Positions 9,043-16,828 of a stretch of 35,716 bases of DNA are shown here, piece by piece. A program made the position numbers and the translations under genes. The DNA lies in contig CALXBL010000011.1 of NCBI GenBank assembly GCA_944386525.1, positions 1 to 35,716 on the forward strand. Direction: 5' to 3'. How positions within the stretch are numbered: the stretch's first letter is position 1; every line of letters starts with the position of its first letter. The DNA comes from an uncultured Ruminococcus sp. GTDB lineage: Bacteria > Bacillota > Clostridia > Oscillospirales > Ruminococcaceae. Below the pieces are notes generated by a model. It was not told the DNA's origin. It ran no database searches and saw only the letters and a list, made by a program, of their open reading frames with translations.

Positions 9043-9076
9043 AAAAAAGCACTCCTGTTCAAAATCAGGAGTACTT
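9043..9076 (-). terminator. terminator downstream of hom
   Basis: A 7-bp stem (ACTCCTG 9051-9057 with CAGGAGT 9066-9072) is followed on the minus strand by GCTTTTTT. It ends the ACT-domain/hom transcript. Confidence 0.82.
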
Positions 9077-9091
9077 TGCTTTTTATGTATA

Positions 9092-10318
9092 TCAGTCAGC
9101 CATTACAGGTATCTCGGAGAATACTGTAACGCCTGCATCTGCAACAGCCTTGGCAAAAGCAGCAGCAGTATCATTATCACACTGACTTATTATACATCCG
9201 TTTTCAGCGGACTTTTCAACTGTAAGTCCCAGAGACTTTGCAGCAGTCTCGTAAATATCTGCGCTTGCAGCAGATGTACGCAGGAATCTTGGAGCAACAA
9301 ATGCGTCCATACCTGCAATGAAGTCAGCATTTGCAGACGGAGCCCACTGATGAGTTGTAATTGTGTGCTCTGCCTTAGCACAGTCGATAATGTCACCAAC
9401 TACTGCGCTTGCTGTAGGCAGCTTGCCTGCACCTCTGCCGTAGAACATCGTCTTGTCAAAGCCATCGCCCCATACCATAACTGCGTTGAATACGCCGTCA
9501 ACATGTGAGATAAGACTGTCGCCGGGAACTACCATTGGCATTACTATTGGCAGGATCCTACCGTCATCAAGACGCTTTACACTGCCGATGAGCTTTACTG
9601 CACTATCGAATTTCTGTGCAAGCTCCACGTCCTCAAGAGTAATATCCCTTATGCCCTTTGTATAAACGCTGTCGGGATATACGTGCTTTCCAAATACGAG
9701 GGATGCCAGTATGCACACCTTGCGGCATGCATCATGACCGTCGATATCAGCAGAAGGTTCACGTTCAGCATAACCAAGCTCCTGTGCCAGCTTCAGCGCA
9801 ACGTCAAAATCCATCTTATCGCAGAACATCTTCTCAAGGATAAAGTTTGTTGTACCGTTGAGTATGCCTGCAACGGCTGAAATATCATTGCCTGCCAGAC
9901 AAGTATGAAGCGGACGGATACAGGGTATAGCGCCGCCTACGCTTGCCTCAAAGAGGAAGTTACAGTCATGTTCCTTTGCAGTCTGCAGCAGGACATCACC
10001 CTTTTCAGCAACAAGCTGCTTGTTCGACGTCGCAACGCTCTTGCCTGCCTCCAGGCAGCTGTTGACAAACTGGAATGCAGGGTTGACTCCACCCATACAC
10101 TCAGCTACATATGCAACATCCGGATCGTTCAGAATAACATTTATATCATGGACTACCTTATCACCGTAAGGATCATCCGGAAATTCACGCAGATCGAGGA
10201 TATATCCTAATTCAAGTTCCTTGCCTGTATTTTTTTCAATCTTAGCCTTGTTTTTGTAGAACAGCTCAACAACACCTGAGCCAACAACGCCATAGCCCAG
10301 TACAGCTATTTTCTTCAT
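9092..10318 (-). CDS. hom: homoserine dehydrogenase
   Basis: A 408-aa oxidoreductase that reduces aspartate semialdehyde to homoserine, the branch point to threonine and methionine. It shows the Rossmann motif VLGYGVVGSGVVEL at the N-terminus, GILNGTTNFIL near residue 155, and the catalytic-domain segment EPSADIDGHDACRK near residue 192. The C-terminal 70 residues look like a short or diverged ACT domain, so feedback sensing may be altered or supplied by the ACT protein encoded just upstream. It is the second gene of a two-gene operon, 27 bp after its partner. No thrB or thrC is nearby. The MetY gene at 17628 would use an acylated form of its product. Confidence 0.95.
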   Translation of the reverse strand: MKKIAVLGYGVVGSGVVELFYKNKAKIEKNTGKELELGYILDLREFPDDPYGDKVVHDINVILNDPDVAYVAECMGGVNPAFQFVNSCLEAGKSVATSNKQLVAEKGDVLLQTAKEHDCNFLFEASVGGAIPCIRPLHTCLAGNDISAVAGILNGTTNFILEKMFCDKMDFDVALKLAQELGYAEREPSADIDGHDACRKVCILASLVFGKHVYPDSVYTKGIRDITLEDVELAQKFDSAVKLIGSVKRLDDGRILPIVMPMVVPGDSLISHVDGVFNAVMVWGDGFDKTMFYGRGAGKLPTASAVVGDIIDCAKAEHTITTHQWAPSANADFIAGMDAFVAPRFLRTSAASADIYETAAKSLGLTVEKSAENGCIISQCDNDTAAAFAKAVADAGVTVFSEIPVMAD

Positions 10319-10345
10319 AAAAATTACTTCCTTCCAAATTTATTA

Positions 10346-10804
10346 TTATTCACCGGACAGCAGTTTTACTTCCACAACACCATGCACATTTTTAAGTGCA
10401 TTTGTAATCTCAACTGGATTTGTAGTTCCGTCTCCGCACTGGAGAGAGATACTCACTGCAGCAACACCGTCAACCGGTATACTCTGATTTACGGTAAGTA
10501 TATTTGCATTAAGACTATGGAGCTTTGTAAGCAGATTTGAAAGCACTCCGCTTTCATCTCTCAGCACTGCGGAAAAGTTTACTATCCGCTGAGTCATCTT
10601 GTCATCGTATGCAAACACATAATCACGATACTTATAAAATGCGCTTCTGGAAATGCCCACGTGTTTGCAGGCTGCGGCAAAGCTTTTTTCCGTGCGGTCT
10701 GCAACAAGCTTTTTAACCTCCAGCACCTTCCCGAATATTTCCGGCAGAACTGAGGTATCTACAACAATATATTGTGTCTGCATAAGCCCTTTCAACTCCG
10801 GCAT
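10346..10804 (-). CDS. ACT domain-containing protein, UPF0735 (PheB-like)
   Basis: A protein of about 152 aa of the UPF0735 family. The N-terminal half carries a helix-turn-helix-like stretch (GISRSAFYKYRDYVF) and the C-terminal half an ACT fold (about residues 75-150) of the type that binds amino acids. Such proteins are presumed amino-acid-responsive regulators; the ligand here is unknown, but the pairing with hom suggests the threonine/methionine branch. The reading frame is open up to 10876, but the predicted transcription start lies near 10891 and the ATG at 10804 (MPELKG) has AAAGGAG 12 bp upstream, so I use it; a TTG at 10810 is an alternative with better spacing. Confidence 0.85.
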   Translation of the reverse strand: MPELKGLMQTQYIVVDTSVLPEIFGKVLEVKKLVADRTEKSFAAACKHVGISRSAFYKYRDYVFAYDDKMTQRIVNFSAVLRDESGVLSNLLTKLHSLNANILTVNQSIPVDGVAAVSISLQCGDGTTNPVEITNALKNVHGVVEVKLLSGE

Positions 10805-10869
10805 ATTCAAAGCCGGCTCCTTTCCGCATAGTATCATAACTGCACACGCCCTTGTACGTCCGTGTGAGA

Positions 10870-10883
10870 AATACAATTGTATT
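10870..10883 (-). promoter_or_regulatory. palindrome just downstream of the hom-operon start site
   Basis: A perfect 14-bp palindrome (AATACAATTGTATT) begins about 8 bp after the predicted transcription start. This suits a repressor operator or, as RNA, a hairpin. The binding protein is unknown. Confidence 0.5.
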
Positions 10884-10897
10884 CCCCTAGCCTTACT

Positions 10898-10926
10898 ACT
10901 ATAACACGAATTCTAATATTTGTCAA
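10898..10926 (-). promoter_or_regulatory. promoter of the ACT-protein/hom operon
   Basis: TTGACA (10921-10926) and TATAGT (10898-10903) with a 17-bp spacer on the minus strand. Confidence 0.87.
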
Positions 10927-10940
10927 GCATTAAGAGACAG

Positions 10941-10982
10941 AAAAAGCGGTTTTTACGTTTTTCCACGTACAAACCGCTTTTT
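10941..10982. terminator. terminator of the YitT gene
   Basis: A 12-bp stem (AAAAAGCGGTTT 10941-10952 with AAACCGCTTTTT 10971-10982) with a long loop. On the minus strand it ends in TTTTT and closes the YitT transcript just before the hom-operon promoter. Confidence 0.85.
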
Positions 10983-11021
10983 ATTGCAATCATATCATAC
11001 AATATGTCAGCTTAAAAGGCT

Positions 11022-11927
11022 TTATTTCCTGTCGTTCTGACTCTCGCTGCTGCGGAGCACATCTGCTACCTCGCTTATAGTCACATAAGCCTTAGGGTCG
11101 ATGGCTGTTACAATGCTCCTGAGCTTTGCCACCTGGAATCGGTTTACAACAAAATAAATTATGGTCTTTTCTACATTGGAGTAGCCACCCATAGCAGATA
11201 TCTTTGTTGTACCGCATTCAAAGGTCTCCATAAGTGCCCGACTTATATCGTCCGCCTTATCGGTGATTATCATTACCTCCTTGGAGCGGTCGAAGCCCTC
11301 CACGATAAAGTCAACAGTTTTAAGTCCTGCGCCGTATGCTACTATTGAGTAGAGCGGGAGTATCCAGCTCTGCATTATGATACCACACACTATGTACAGC
11401 AATACGTTATATATCATAACGAATGTTCCCACAGTAATTCCAAGTCTTTTTGCAAATGTCACGGCAAGCACCTCAATACCGTCGATAGCTCCGCCATTGC
11501 GTATGGTAAGGCCGCTGCCTACGCCCGATACTACTCCACCGAACAACGCACACAGCAGCAGGTCATTTCCTGCTAATGGCGACGCAATGCTAACATCAAT
11601 GGGAAGTACATCTGTTATCAGCCACGAGCATACGGAATATACGGTTACTGTAAACAGCGAGTATATGGTAAAGACCATACCCTGCTTCTTAAGTCCAAAA
11701 AGGAATATGGGAAAGTTAAGCACTACCAGAAAGAAGGATAGACTAAATGCTTCCGGAGTTATCTGTGAACACAGAATAGATGTACCGGAAATGCCGCTGT
11801 CGTAAAGATTTACAGGAGCTAAAAAGATAGTAACGCCGAATGCGTTTATACAGCCTGCTACTAAAAGTATAAGAAACGTTGTAAACTTCAGCTTTTTCAG
11901 TTCGTCAGTAATTTTTGCTTTTGCCAT
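11022..11927 (-). CDS. YitT family membrane protein (DUF161/DUF2179)
   Basis: A 301-aa protein with five to six membrane segments in residues 15-195 (YitT core) and a soluble C-terminal DUF2179 domain from about 215 to 290, ending with the typical IDPKAYVTISEVADVL. Firmicutes carry several such paralogues; their function is not established. The ATG is preceded by AAAGGAGG. It is a single-gene unit with a terminator at 10941-10982 and a tentative promoter at 12033-12061. Confidence 0.9.
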   Translation of the reverse strand: MAKAKITDELKKLKFTTFLILLVAGCINAFGVTIFLAPVNLYDSGISGTSILCSQITPEAFSLSFFLVVLNFPIFLFGLKKQGMVFTIYSLFTVTVYSVCSWLITDVLPIDVSIASPLAGNDLLLCALFGGVVSGVGSGLTIRNGGAIDGIEVLAVTFAKRLGITVGTFVMIYNVLLYIVCGIIMQSWILPLYSIVAYGAGLKTVDFIVEGFDRSKEVMIITDKADDISRALMETFECGTTKISAMGGYSNVEKTIIYFVVNRFQVAKLRSIVTAIDPKAYVTISEVADVLRSSESQNDRK

Positions 11928-12032
11928 ATGGAGGCCTCCTTTTGTTATTTTTTCAGCGTATGTTTATATATCGCCCGTTGAGTAATAATGCCGCCATTAT
12001 ATTTTCTGCCGGAAATAATACTCCCTATATCG

Positions 12033-12061
12033 TATATAATATCATAATCCATCCGCAGCAA
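12033..12061 (-). promoter_or_regulatory. tentative promoter of the YitT gene
   Basis: TTGCTG (12056-12061) and TATATA (12033-12038), spacer 17 bp, on the minus strand. Both boxes are imperfect, and read-through from tRNA-Arg is an alternative. The rest of 11928-12083 is A/T-rich and holds no gene. Confidence 0.35.
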
Positions 12062-12083
12062 CTCATCTGAGGGCGTTATTTTT

Positions 12084-12158
12084 TGGCACCGCTTGGGGGA
12101 ATCGAACCCTCAACTAACCCTTAGGAGGGGTTTGTTATATCCATTTAACTAAAGCGGC
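12084..12158 (-). tRNA. tRNA-Arg(CCT)
   Basis: On the minus strand the acceptor stem GCCGCTT/AAGCGGT, anticodon stem AACCC/GGGTT with loop CTCCTAA (anticodon CCT, arginine AGG codon), T-loop GTTCGATTC, discriminator G and encoded CCA form a full cloverleaf with one T-stem mismatch. It lies 55 bp downstream of pyrE on the same strand and has no clear promoter of its own. Confidence 0.92.
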
Positions 12159-12162
12159 ATAT

Positions 12163-12185
12163 ACTGTACGTGCAGGCCGTACAGT
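12163..12185 (-). other. hairpin between pyrE and tRNA-Arg
   Basis: An 8-bp perfect stem (ACTGTACG with CGTACAGT) and 7-nt loop. No U-run follows, so it may be a processing site between the pyrE message and the tRNA precursor rather than a strong terminator. Confidence 0.5.
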
Positions 12186-12213
12186 AATCATTATACATCT
12201 ATCGGCTCAGAAA

Positions 12214-12873
12214 TCAAGCCTCTACGCCGTATTCCTTTCGGTATGCTCTCATTGCGTCGAGATATTCAGCAAACGGAATAATTCCGTCCTCAATAGCCTT
12301 TATTATATCGTCCATGGAGACAATAGAATACACTTTAACGCCATACTTGCTATATGCCTCCTGTACGGCGGAATTCTCGCTTCCAAGTGCCTTTTCCATA
12401 CGATCAACAGTTATCACCATGCCTGTTATATTCACATCAGCCGCACCCTTTAGCTTAGGATAAACCTCCATAAGAGCCTTACCGGAGGTCATAACGTCCT
12501 CAATGATAACGACCTTTTCGCCGTCCTCCAGAGACTTTCCTACAAACAAACCGCCCTCACCATGATCCTTTACTTCCTTGCGGTCGAAGCAGTAGTTCAC
12601 CTCGATGTCGTAGTCGTTTGCAAGTGCAACGGCGGCACTTACAGAAAGCGGTATACCCTTGTATGCAGGTCCGAAGAGAGTGTCTGCCTCAATGCCGTTT
12701 TCCTTGATGCAGGCTGCATAATACTTGCCAAGCTGTGCAAGCTGCTTGCCTGTTTTATAGTTGCCTGTGTTTATGAAGTAGGGAGCAAGTCTGCCGCTTT
12801 TCAGTGTAAATGAACCGAATGTAAGCACGCCGCAGTCCACCATAAATCTGATAAATTCTTCTTTGTAAGTCAT
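12214..12873 (-). CDS. pyrE: orotate phosphoribosyltransferase
   Basis: A 219-aa pyrimidine-biosynthesis enzyme that joins orotate to PRPP to give OMP. The PRPP-binding motif VVIIEDVMTSGKAL is near residue 120, and the N-terminal FTLKSGRLAPYFIN segment is the orotate-side signature. Length is normal. The ATG follows AAAGGATG. It lies 23 bp after nadE on the same strand with no promoter between, so the two are probably cotranscribed although their pathways share only PRPP-linked nucleotide metabolism. No other pyr genes are in the window. Confidence 0.96.
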   Translation of the reverse strand: MTYKEEFIRFMVDCGVLTFGSFTLKSGRLAPYFINTGNYKTGKQLAQLGKYYAACIKENGIEADTLFGPAYKGIPLSVSAAVALANDYDIEVNYCFDRKEVKDHGEGGLFVGKSLEDGEKVVIIEDVMTSGKALMEVYPKLKGAADVNITGMVITVDRMEKALGSENSAVQEAYSKYGVKVYSIVSMDDIIKAIEDGIIPFAEYLDAMRAYRKEYGVEA

Positions 12874-12896
12874 ATTTTAAACATCCTTTCAGATTA

Positions 12897-14810
12897 TTAT
12901 TTTACGTCTATCTGGTCTATCTCACGCTGCCAGAGTGCCACACAGGCATCGCTTGGCATACGCAGATCTCCTCTGGGAGATATACACACACTTCCCACCT
13001 TTGGCCCGTCAGGCAAACATGAACGTTTGAACTGCTGAGAGAAAAATCTCCAGTAAAATTTTCTCAGCCATTTAAGGATAGTTTCTCCGTCGTATTTTTC
13101 CTCAAAGGCTATACACGCCATACGATATATTTTACCCGGAGAAAATCCGAATCTCAGCACATAGTAAAGAATAAAGTCATGAAGCTCATAGGGACCGACT
13201 AAATCCTCAGTTTTCTGGGCAATAGTGCCGTCATTTTCCGGCGGCAGAAGTTCGGGGCTTACGGGAGTATCAAGTACATCAAGCAGGATATCTCTAAGCA
13301 CACCGCCAGAGCGTTCTGCCTCAAACGCTGTCAGATGACGCACCAGAGTTTTCGGTATAGAGCAGTTCACTCCATACATACTCATATGGTCGCCGTTATA
13401 CGTTGCCCAGCCAAGGGCAAGCTCGGAAAGATCACCTGTACCAACAACTATACCGCCCACCTTGTTTGCAAGATCCATAAGCACCTGTGTACGCTCTCGT
13501 GCCTGGGAGTTTTCGTAGGTGACATCATGCACATCGGGGTTGTGATCTATATCCTTAAAGTGCTGCATAACACTTTCCGCAATAGGCACCTCACGAAGCT
13601 CCGCACCGTAGGATTCAGCCAAACGGCAGGCGTTGTTATACGTTCTGTCCGTGGTGCCGAAGCATGGCATAGTTACTGCCATTATGCCCTTCCGGTCAAG
13701 TCCCAGCATATCAAAGGCATGAGCTATTACTATAAGTGCAAGAGTTGAATCAAGACCTCCTGAAAGCCCTACCACAACATTTTTGCAGCCTATATGTCTG
13801 ATACGTGTTGCCAGACCTACTGCCTGCATAGTTATTATCTCCTCGCACCGAGAGGAGAGCTCCTGCTTATCTTCGGGAATAAACGGAGCGTTGTCGATAT
13901 ATCTTTCAAGTTTCGTGTCCGACAGTTCCATGTCAAAATAGATATATTCGCAGGTATATTCCGCTTTAAACGTTGTACTCTTAATACGCTCCGCCTGCAA
14001 ACGCTGCACGTCAATATCAGCATATATAGTGCCGCACTCAAAGAGCCTTGATTCTGCAAGGACAGTTCCATTTTCCAGTATAAGATTATGTCCTGCAAAC
14101 ACAAGATCCTGGGTAGATTCTCCAATACCTGCATCAGCATATGCATATGCACAGAAAAGACTTCCGGACTTTGCTTTCAAGATAGTACGTCTGTAGTCCG
14201 CCTTTCCCACAAGCTCGTTGCTGCACGACAGATTTACAATAAGTGCCGCACCCTTCTGAGCCATCCTCACCGATGGAGTATCGCCTACCCACACATCCTC
14301 GCATATCTCCACGCCAAATTTAAACTCCGGTATATTGCTGCACGCAAATACCATTTCCGCTCCAAACGGAACATTTTGACCACAGAAGAAAATCGTTCCG
14401 ATCTTTGCAGAGCCAGCAGCAAAATGACGTGCCTCGTAAAATTCGCAGTGATTGGGAATATTCATCTTAGGCACAAAACCTAAAAGCTTTCCTTTATAGC
14501 AAACAGCCCCACAGTTGTAAAGAGAGCCGCTATTCACAACAGGCAGACCTACAACTATGATAATATCCAAATTTTTCGTCTCAGCAAGCATATTTTCAAG
14601 TGCTGCCGCTGCACCATCAAGCAGTGTCTTTTGCAGAAACAGATCATTGCAGGTATAGCCGGTTATGCTAAGCTCCGGAAAGGCAATGAGTTTTGCGCCC
14701 TTTTTCGCAGCCTCACGCACTGCGGCAATTATCTGACCAGCATTATATTCACAGTCCGCAACACGAAGCGCTGGTGACGCACAAGATATCTTTATGAAAC
14801 CGTCTTTCAT
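12897..14810 (-). CDS. nadE: glutamine-dependent NAD+ synthetase
   Basis: A 637-aa two-domain enzyme that amidates nicotinate adenine dinucleotide to NAD+. The N-terminal nitrilase-like glutaminase domain (about 1-280) has the catalytic triad in AFPELSITGYTC (Glu), GFVPKMNIPN (Lys) and GVEICEDVWVG (Cys). The C-terminal ATP-pyrophosphatase domain has the SGGLDS P-loop near residue 350. I place the start at ATG 14810 (MKDGFIK) because AAAGGAG lies 5 bp upstream and the promoter at 14847-14875 excludes the further in-frame ATGs. Confidence 0.96.
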   Translation of the reverse strand: MKDGFIKISCASPALRVADCEYNAGQIIAAVREAAKKGAKLIAFPELSITGYTCNDLFLQKTLLDGAAAALENMLAETKNLDIIIVVGLPVVNSGSLYNCGAVCYKGKLLGFVPKMNIPNHCEFYEARHFAAGSAKIGTIFFCGQNVPFGAEMVFACSNIPEFKFGVEICEDVWVGDTPSVRMAQKGAALIVNLSCSNELVGKADYRRTILKAKSGSLFCAYAYADAGIGESTQDLVFAGHNLILENGTVLAESRLFECGTIYADIDVQRLQAERIKSTTFKAEYTCEYIYFDMELSDTKLERYIDNAPFIPEDKQELSSRCEEIITMQAVGLATRIRHIGCKNVVVGLSGGLDSTLALIVIAHAFDMLGLDRKGIMAVTMPCFGTTDRTYNNACRLAESYGAELREVPIAESVMQHFKDIDHNPDVHDVTYENSQARERTQVLMDLANKVGGIVVGTGDLSELALGWATYNGDHMSMYGVNCSIPKTLVRHLTAFEAERSGGVLRDILLDVLDTPVSPELLPPENDGTIAQKTEDLVGPYELHDFILYYVLRFGFSPGKIYRMACIAFEEKYDGETILKWLRKFYWRFFSQQFKRSCLPDGPKVGSVCISPRGDLRMPSDACVALWQREIDQIDVK

Positions 14811-14846
14811 AATAGCTCCTTTCATACCAAGGAAATCAATACTTTT

Positions 14847-14875
14847 ATTATAACTCAAAACCATCAATTATGCAA
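14847..14875 (-). promoter_or_regulatory. promoter of nadE-pyrE
   Basis: TTGCAT (14870-14875) and TATAAT (14847-14852), spacer 17 bp, on the minus strand. It diverges from the promoter at 14908-14936. Confidence 0.8.
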
Positions 14876-14907
14876 GTCCTTTGTCATATTTTGCACGCCT
14901 AAACGAC

Positions 14908-14936
14908 TTGAAGTATCCGCAGTTATGTGCTATTAT
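14908..14936 (+). promoter_or_regulatory. promoter of the alkyltransferase-family gene
   Basis: TTGAAG (14908-14913) and TATTAT (14931-14936), spacer 17 bp. Start predicted near 14943, 20 bp before the chosen ATG. Confidence 0.72.
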
Positions 14937-14961
14937 AGTCTTAGGAGAGGAGATGAATGAT

Positions 14962-15279
14962 ATGAAACAGAAAAACACATTCAAACTTGTTTACGATATA
15001 GTTCGCAGGATACCAAGGGGAAAAGTTGCAACATACGGCGATATTGCTAAACGCATGGGTAATCCCCGGCTTTCACGTGTGGTAGGCTACGCTCTCCATG
15101 TCAATCCGGAGCCCGGAGTTATACCATGCCATCGTGTAGTAAACAGATTCGGCGAGACATCAAAGGCATTTGCATTCGGCGGAAGCGATATTCAGCGTGC
15201 CATGCTGGAAGACGAAGGCGTTGAGTTCCTGCCAGACGGCAAGGTAAATCTTGATAAATACAGATGGCTTGATGATTAA
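14962..15279 (+). CDS. minimal MGMT/ATL-family protein (O6-alkylguanine-DNA alkyltransferase domain)
   Basis: A 105-aa protein consisting only of the C-terminal DNA-binding/active-site domain of O6-alkylguanine alkyltransferases. It has the helix-turn-helix part (GKVATYGDIAKRMG) and the acceptor motif PCHRVV near residue 55. The cysteine that receives the alkyl group is present, unlike ATL proteins, where it is replaced, often by tryptophan. It lacks the N-terminal domain of Ogt. It may be an active minimal repair enzyme or a damage-recognition protein. The start at ATG 14962 has GGAGAGGAG 9 bp upstream and lies after the promoter. Confidence 0.88.
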   Translation: MKQKNTFKLVYDIVRRIPRGKVATYGDIAKRMGNPRLSRVVGYALHVNPEPGVIPCHRVVNRFGETSKAFAFGGSDIQRAMLEDEGVEFLPDGKVNLDKYRWLDD

Positions 15280-15280
15280 C

Positions 15281-15308
15281 AAAAAAACCGTCCCATATAA
15301 GGAACGGC
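15281..15308. terminator. terminator between convergent MGMT-like gene and aroK
   Basis: CCGTCCC (15288-15294) pairs with GGAACGG (15301-15307). On the minus strand all seven pairs form (one G-U) and a run of seven T follows, so it is mainly the aroK terminator. On the plus strand the stem has a mismatch and no T-run. Confidence 0.8.
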
Positions 15309-15320
15309 ACTCATAATTGT

Positions 15321-15824
15321 TTATATGTATCTGTCTACAGCCTTGATAAGCTTCCTTACGCTTCTGCCTACAGATGAATGTTCCAGGTGGACTACAATAT
15401 CCGCATATTCTTCATAATAAGGTCGGCGCTGGTCAAATAGATCCTGAAGTGTACGGCAGTCACGGCACACCACACCTCTTGTTACAAGATTGCCGACTCT
15501 TGCGGCAATATCCTCCAGGGAATAGCAAAGATACACAACCTTGCCCATACTCTTAAGATGAGCCATTCCCTTTTCGCTGTAGACTGCACTGCCTCCTGTA
15601 GCGATAACTGTTTTGTCAACATTTACACCCTGGAGTATCTTTCCCTCTGCCTCGATAAAGCCTTCGACTCCCAGTTCGTCAATAAGCTCCCTCAGCGGCT
15701 TGTTGTAGTGCTTTATGATAAGGCTGTCTGTATCTATAAAATCATAGCCGATATTTTCTGCAAGAATTCTGCCCAATGTGCTCTTACCGGAGCCAGGCAT
15801 TCCTATCATTATAAAGTTTCCCAC
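15321..15824 (-). CDS. aroK: shikimate kinase
   Basis: A 167-aa P-loop kinase that phosphorylates shikimate in aromatic amino acid synthesis. Walker A is GMPGSGKSTLG at residue 8, the substrate-binding aspartates are in DFIDTDSLI, and TGGSAV near residue 78 is the glycine-rich substrate loop. The GTG start has AAAGGGG 8 bp upstream. It stands alone with its own promoter and is divergent from sigG. Confidence 0.94.
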   Translation of the reverse strand: MGNFIMIGMPGSGKSTLGRILAENIGYDFIDTDSLIIKHYNKPLRELIDELGVEGFIEAEGKILQGVNVDKTVIATGGSAVYSEKGMAHLKSMGKVVYLCYSLEDIAARVGNLVTRGVVCRDCRTLQDLFDQRRPYYEEYADIVVHLEHSSVGRSVRKLIKAVDRYI

Positions 15825-15856
15825 TTCTTTATCCCCTTTCGCTCAAATTATATATT

Positions 15857-15885
15857 ATTATATCATGTTCCAAAAAGGATTGCAA
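15857..15885 (-). promoter_or_regulatory. promoter of aroK
   Basis: TTGCAA (15880-15885) and TATAAT (15857-15862), spacer 17 bp, on the minus strand. Confidence 0.8.
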
Positions 15886-15974
15886 GGGACTTTTCAAACC
15901 TTTAAACAATTGTACATCAAGCGGAATATACTTCCAGTAAAAATCAGTGATTACACTCGCAACAAGTGGGAATA

Positions 15975-16003
15975 ATACCTCTGAGATAAAATATCGGAGG
16001 TAT
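15975..16003 (+). promoter_or_regulatory. hairpin sequestering the sigG ribosome binding site
   Basis: The 29-nt segment folds into a nearly perfect hairpin: ATACCTCTGA pairs with the segment ending GGAGGTAT (ten contiguous pairs including one G-U), then two more pairs and an AAA loop. The Shine-Dalgarno GGAGG (15996-16000) lies fully inside the 3' arm, 8 nt before the ATG. Translation should be damped unless the hairpin is opened or the 5' arm is absent from the transcript. Confidence 0.75.
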
Positions 16004-16008
16004 ACATT

Positions 16009-16782
16009 ATGGCTTTTCAAAAGGTTATGATCTCGGGAGTAAACACATCGGAGCTGACAGTCCTGAAAGAACAGGAGAAAATGGAGCTGCTGCGTGAGAT
16101 CAAGGCTACAGGCAGCAAGGAGGCTCGAGACAAGCTAATCAAGGGTAACCTCAGATTGGTGCTCAGTGTTATCCAGCGCTTCGCCGGAAGAGGAGAAGAC
16201 GTAGACGATCTGTTTCAAGTGGGCGTTGTGGGGCTTATAAAAGCTATCAACAACTTTGACCTCTCAAAGGAAGTCAGGTTCTCGACCTACTGTGTACCTA
16301 TGATAAGCGGTGAGCTAAGACGTTACCTGCGGGATTTCAGTCAGATAAAGGTAAGCCGTTCGCTCCGTGACCTTGCGTACAAGGCTATGCAGGCTAAAGA
16401 AAAACTTACAGCATCTCTTTGCAGAGAACCAAACGTTACTGAAATAGCTGAGGAGATAGGAGCTAAACGTGAAGATGTTGTTATCGCCCTTGAAAGCGTT
16501 ACCGACCCTGTATCCCTTTACGAGCCGGTCTACTCCGATTCCGGAGACACGCTCTATATCCTCGACCAGATAAGCGACAAAAACGGCATTGAAAACTGGC
16601 TTAGCGAGCTTTCATTCCGGGATGCAATGCAAAGTCTCGGCGAACGGGAAAAAAAAATACTCTACCTGAGATTCTTTCAAGGCAGAACTCAGATAGAAGT
16701 AGCCGACGAAATAGGCATATCTCAGGCGCAGGTCTCACGTCTTGAAAAGGGTGCACTAAAAAAGATAAAAGAATCCGTATAA
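16009..16782 (+). CDS. sigG: RNA polymerase sporulation sigma factor SigG
   Basis: A 257-aa sigma-70 family factor that in Bacillus drives late forespore transcription. It begins with the SigG-type N-terminus (MAFQKVMISGVNTSEL). Region 2 has GNLRLVLSVIQRF and DDLFQVGVVGLIKAI, region 3 PVSLYEPVYSD, and region 4 has EREKKILYLRFFQGRTQ and EIGISQAQVSRLE. These match SigG rather than SigF, SigB or SigA. It implies that the organism sporulates or descends from spore formers. The gene stands alone; in Bacillus it follows spoIIG. No SigA-type promoter is visible; a weak SigF/SigG-like match (GATTA-N17-AATAATA, 15949-15977) is possible. Confidence 0.93.
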   Translation: MAFQKVMISGVNTSELTVLKEQEKMELLREIKATGSKEARDKLIKGNLRLVLSVIQRFAGRGEDVDDLFQVGVVGLIKAINNFDLSKEVRFSTYCVPMISGELRRYLRDFSQIKVSRSLRDLAYKAMQAKEKLTASLCREPNVTEIAEEIGAKREDVVIALESVTDPVSLYEPVYSDSGDTLYILDQISDKNGIENWLSELSFRDAMQSLGEREKKILYLRFFQGRTQIEVADEIGISQAQVSRLEKGALKKIKESV

Positions 16783-16792
16783 AATAAAACAC

Positions 16793-16828
16793 GGAGAGCT
16801 GATTTCTGCCATCAGCTCTCCCTTTTGC
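16793..16828. terminator. bidirectional terminator between sigG and the DUF4250 gene
   Basis: An 11-bp perfect stem (GGAGAGCTGAT 16793-16803 with ATCAGCTCTCC 16811-16821) is followed by CTTTT on plus and GTGTTTTATTTT on minus. Confidence 0.9.

Noticed and set aside
11928..11940. GGAGGCCTCC palindrome at the YitT ribosome site as a regulatory hairpin
   Set aside because: The palindrome has no loop, so it cannot fold on itself; it is simply a strong Shine-Dalgarno sequence in a palindromic context.
14881..14961. Longer N-terminus for the alkyltransferase-family protein
   Set aside because: It would begin upstream of the promoter at 14908-14936, and the added residues do not resemble the family.
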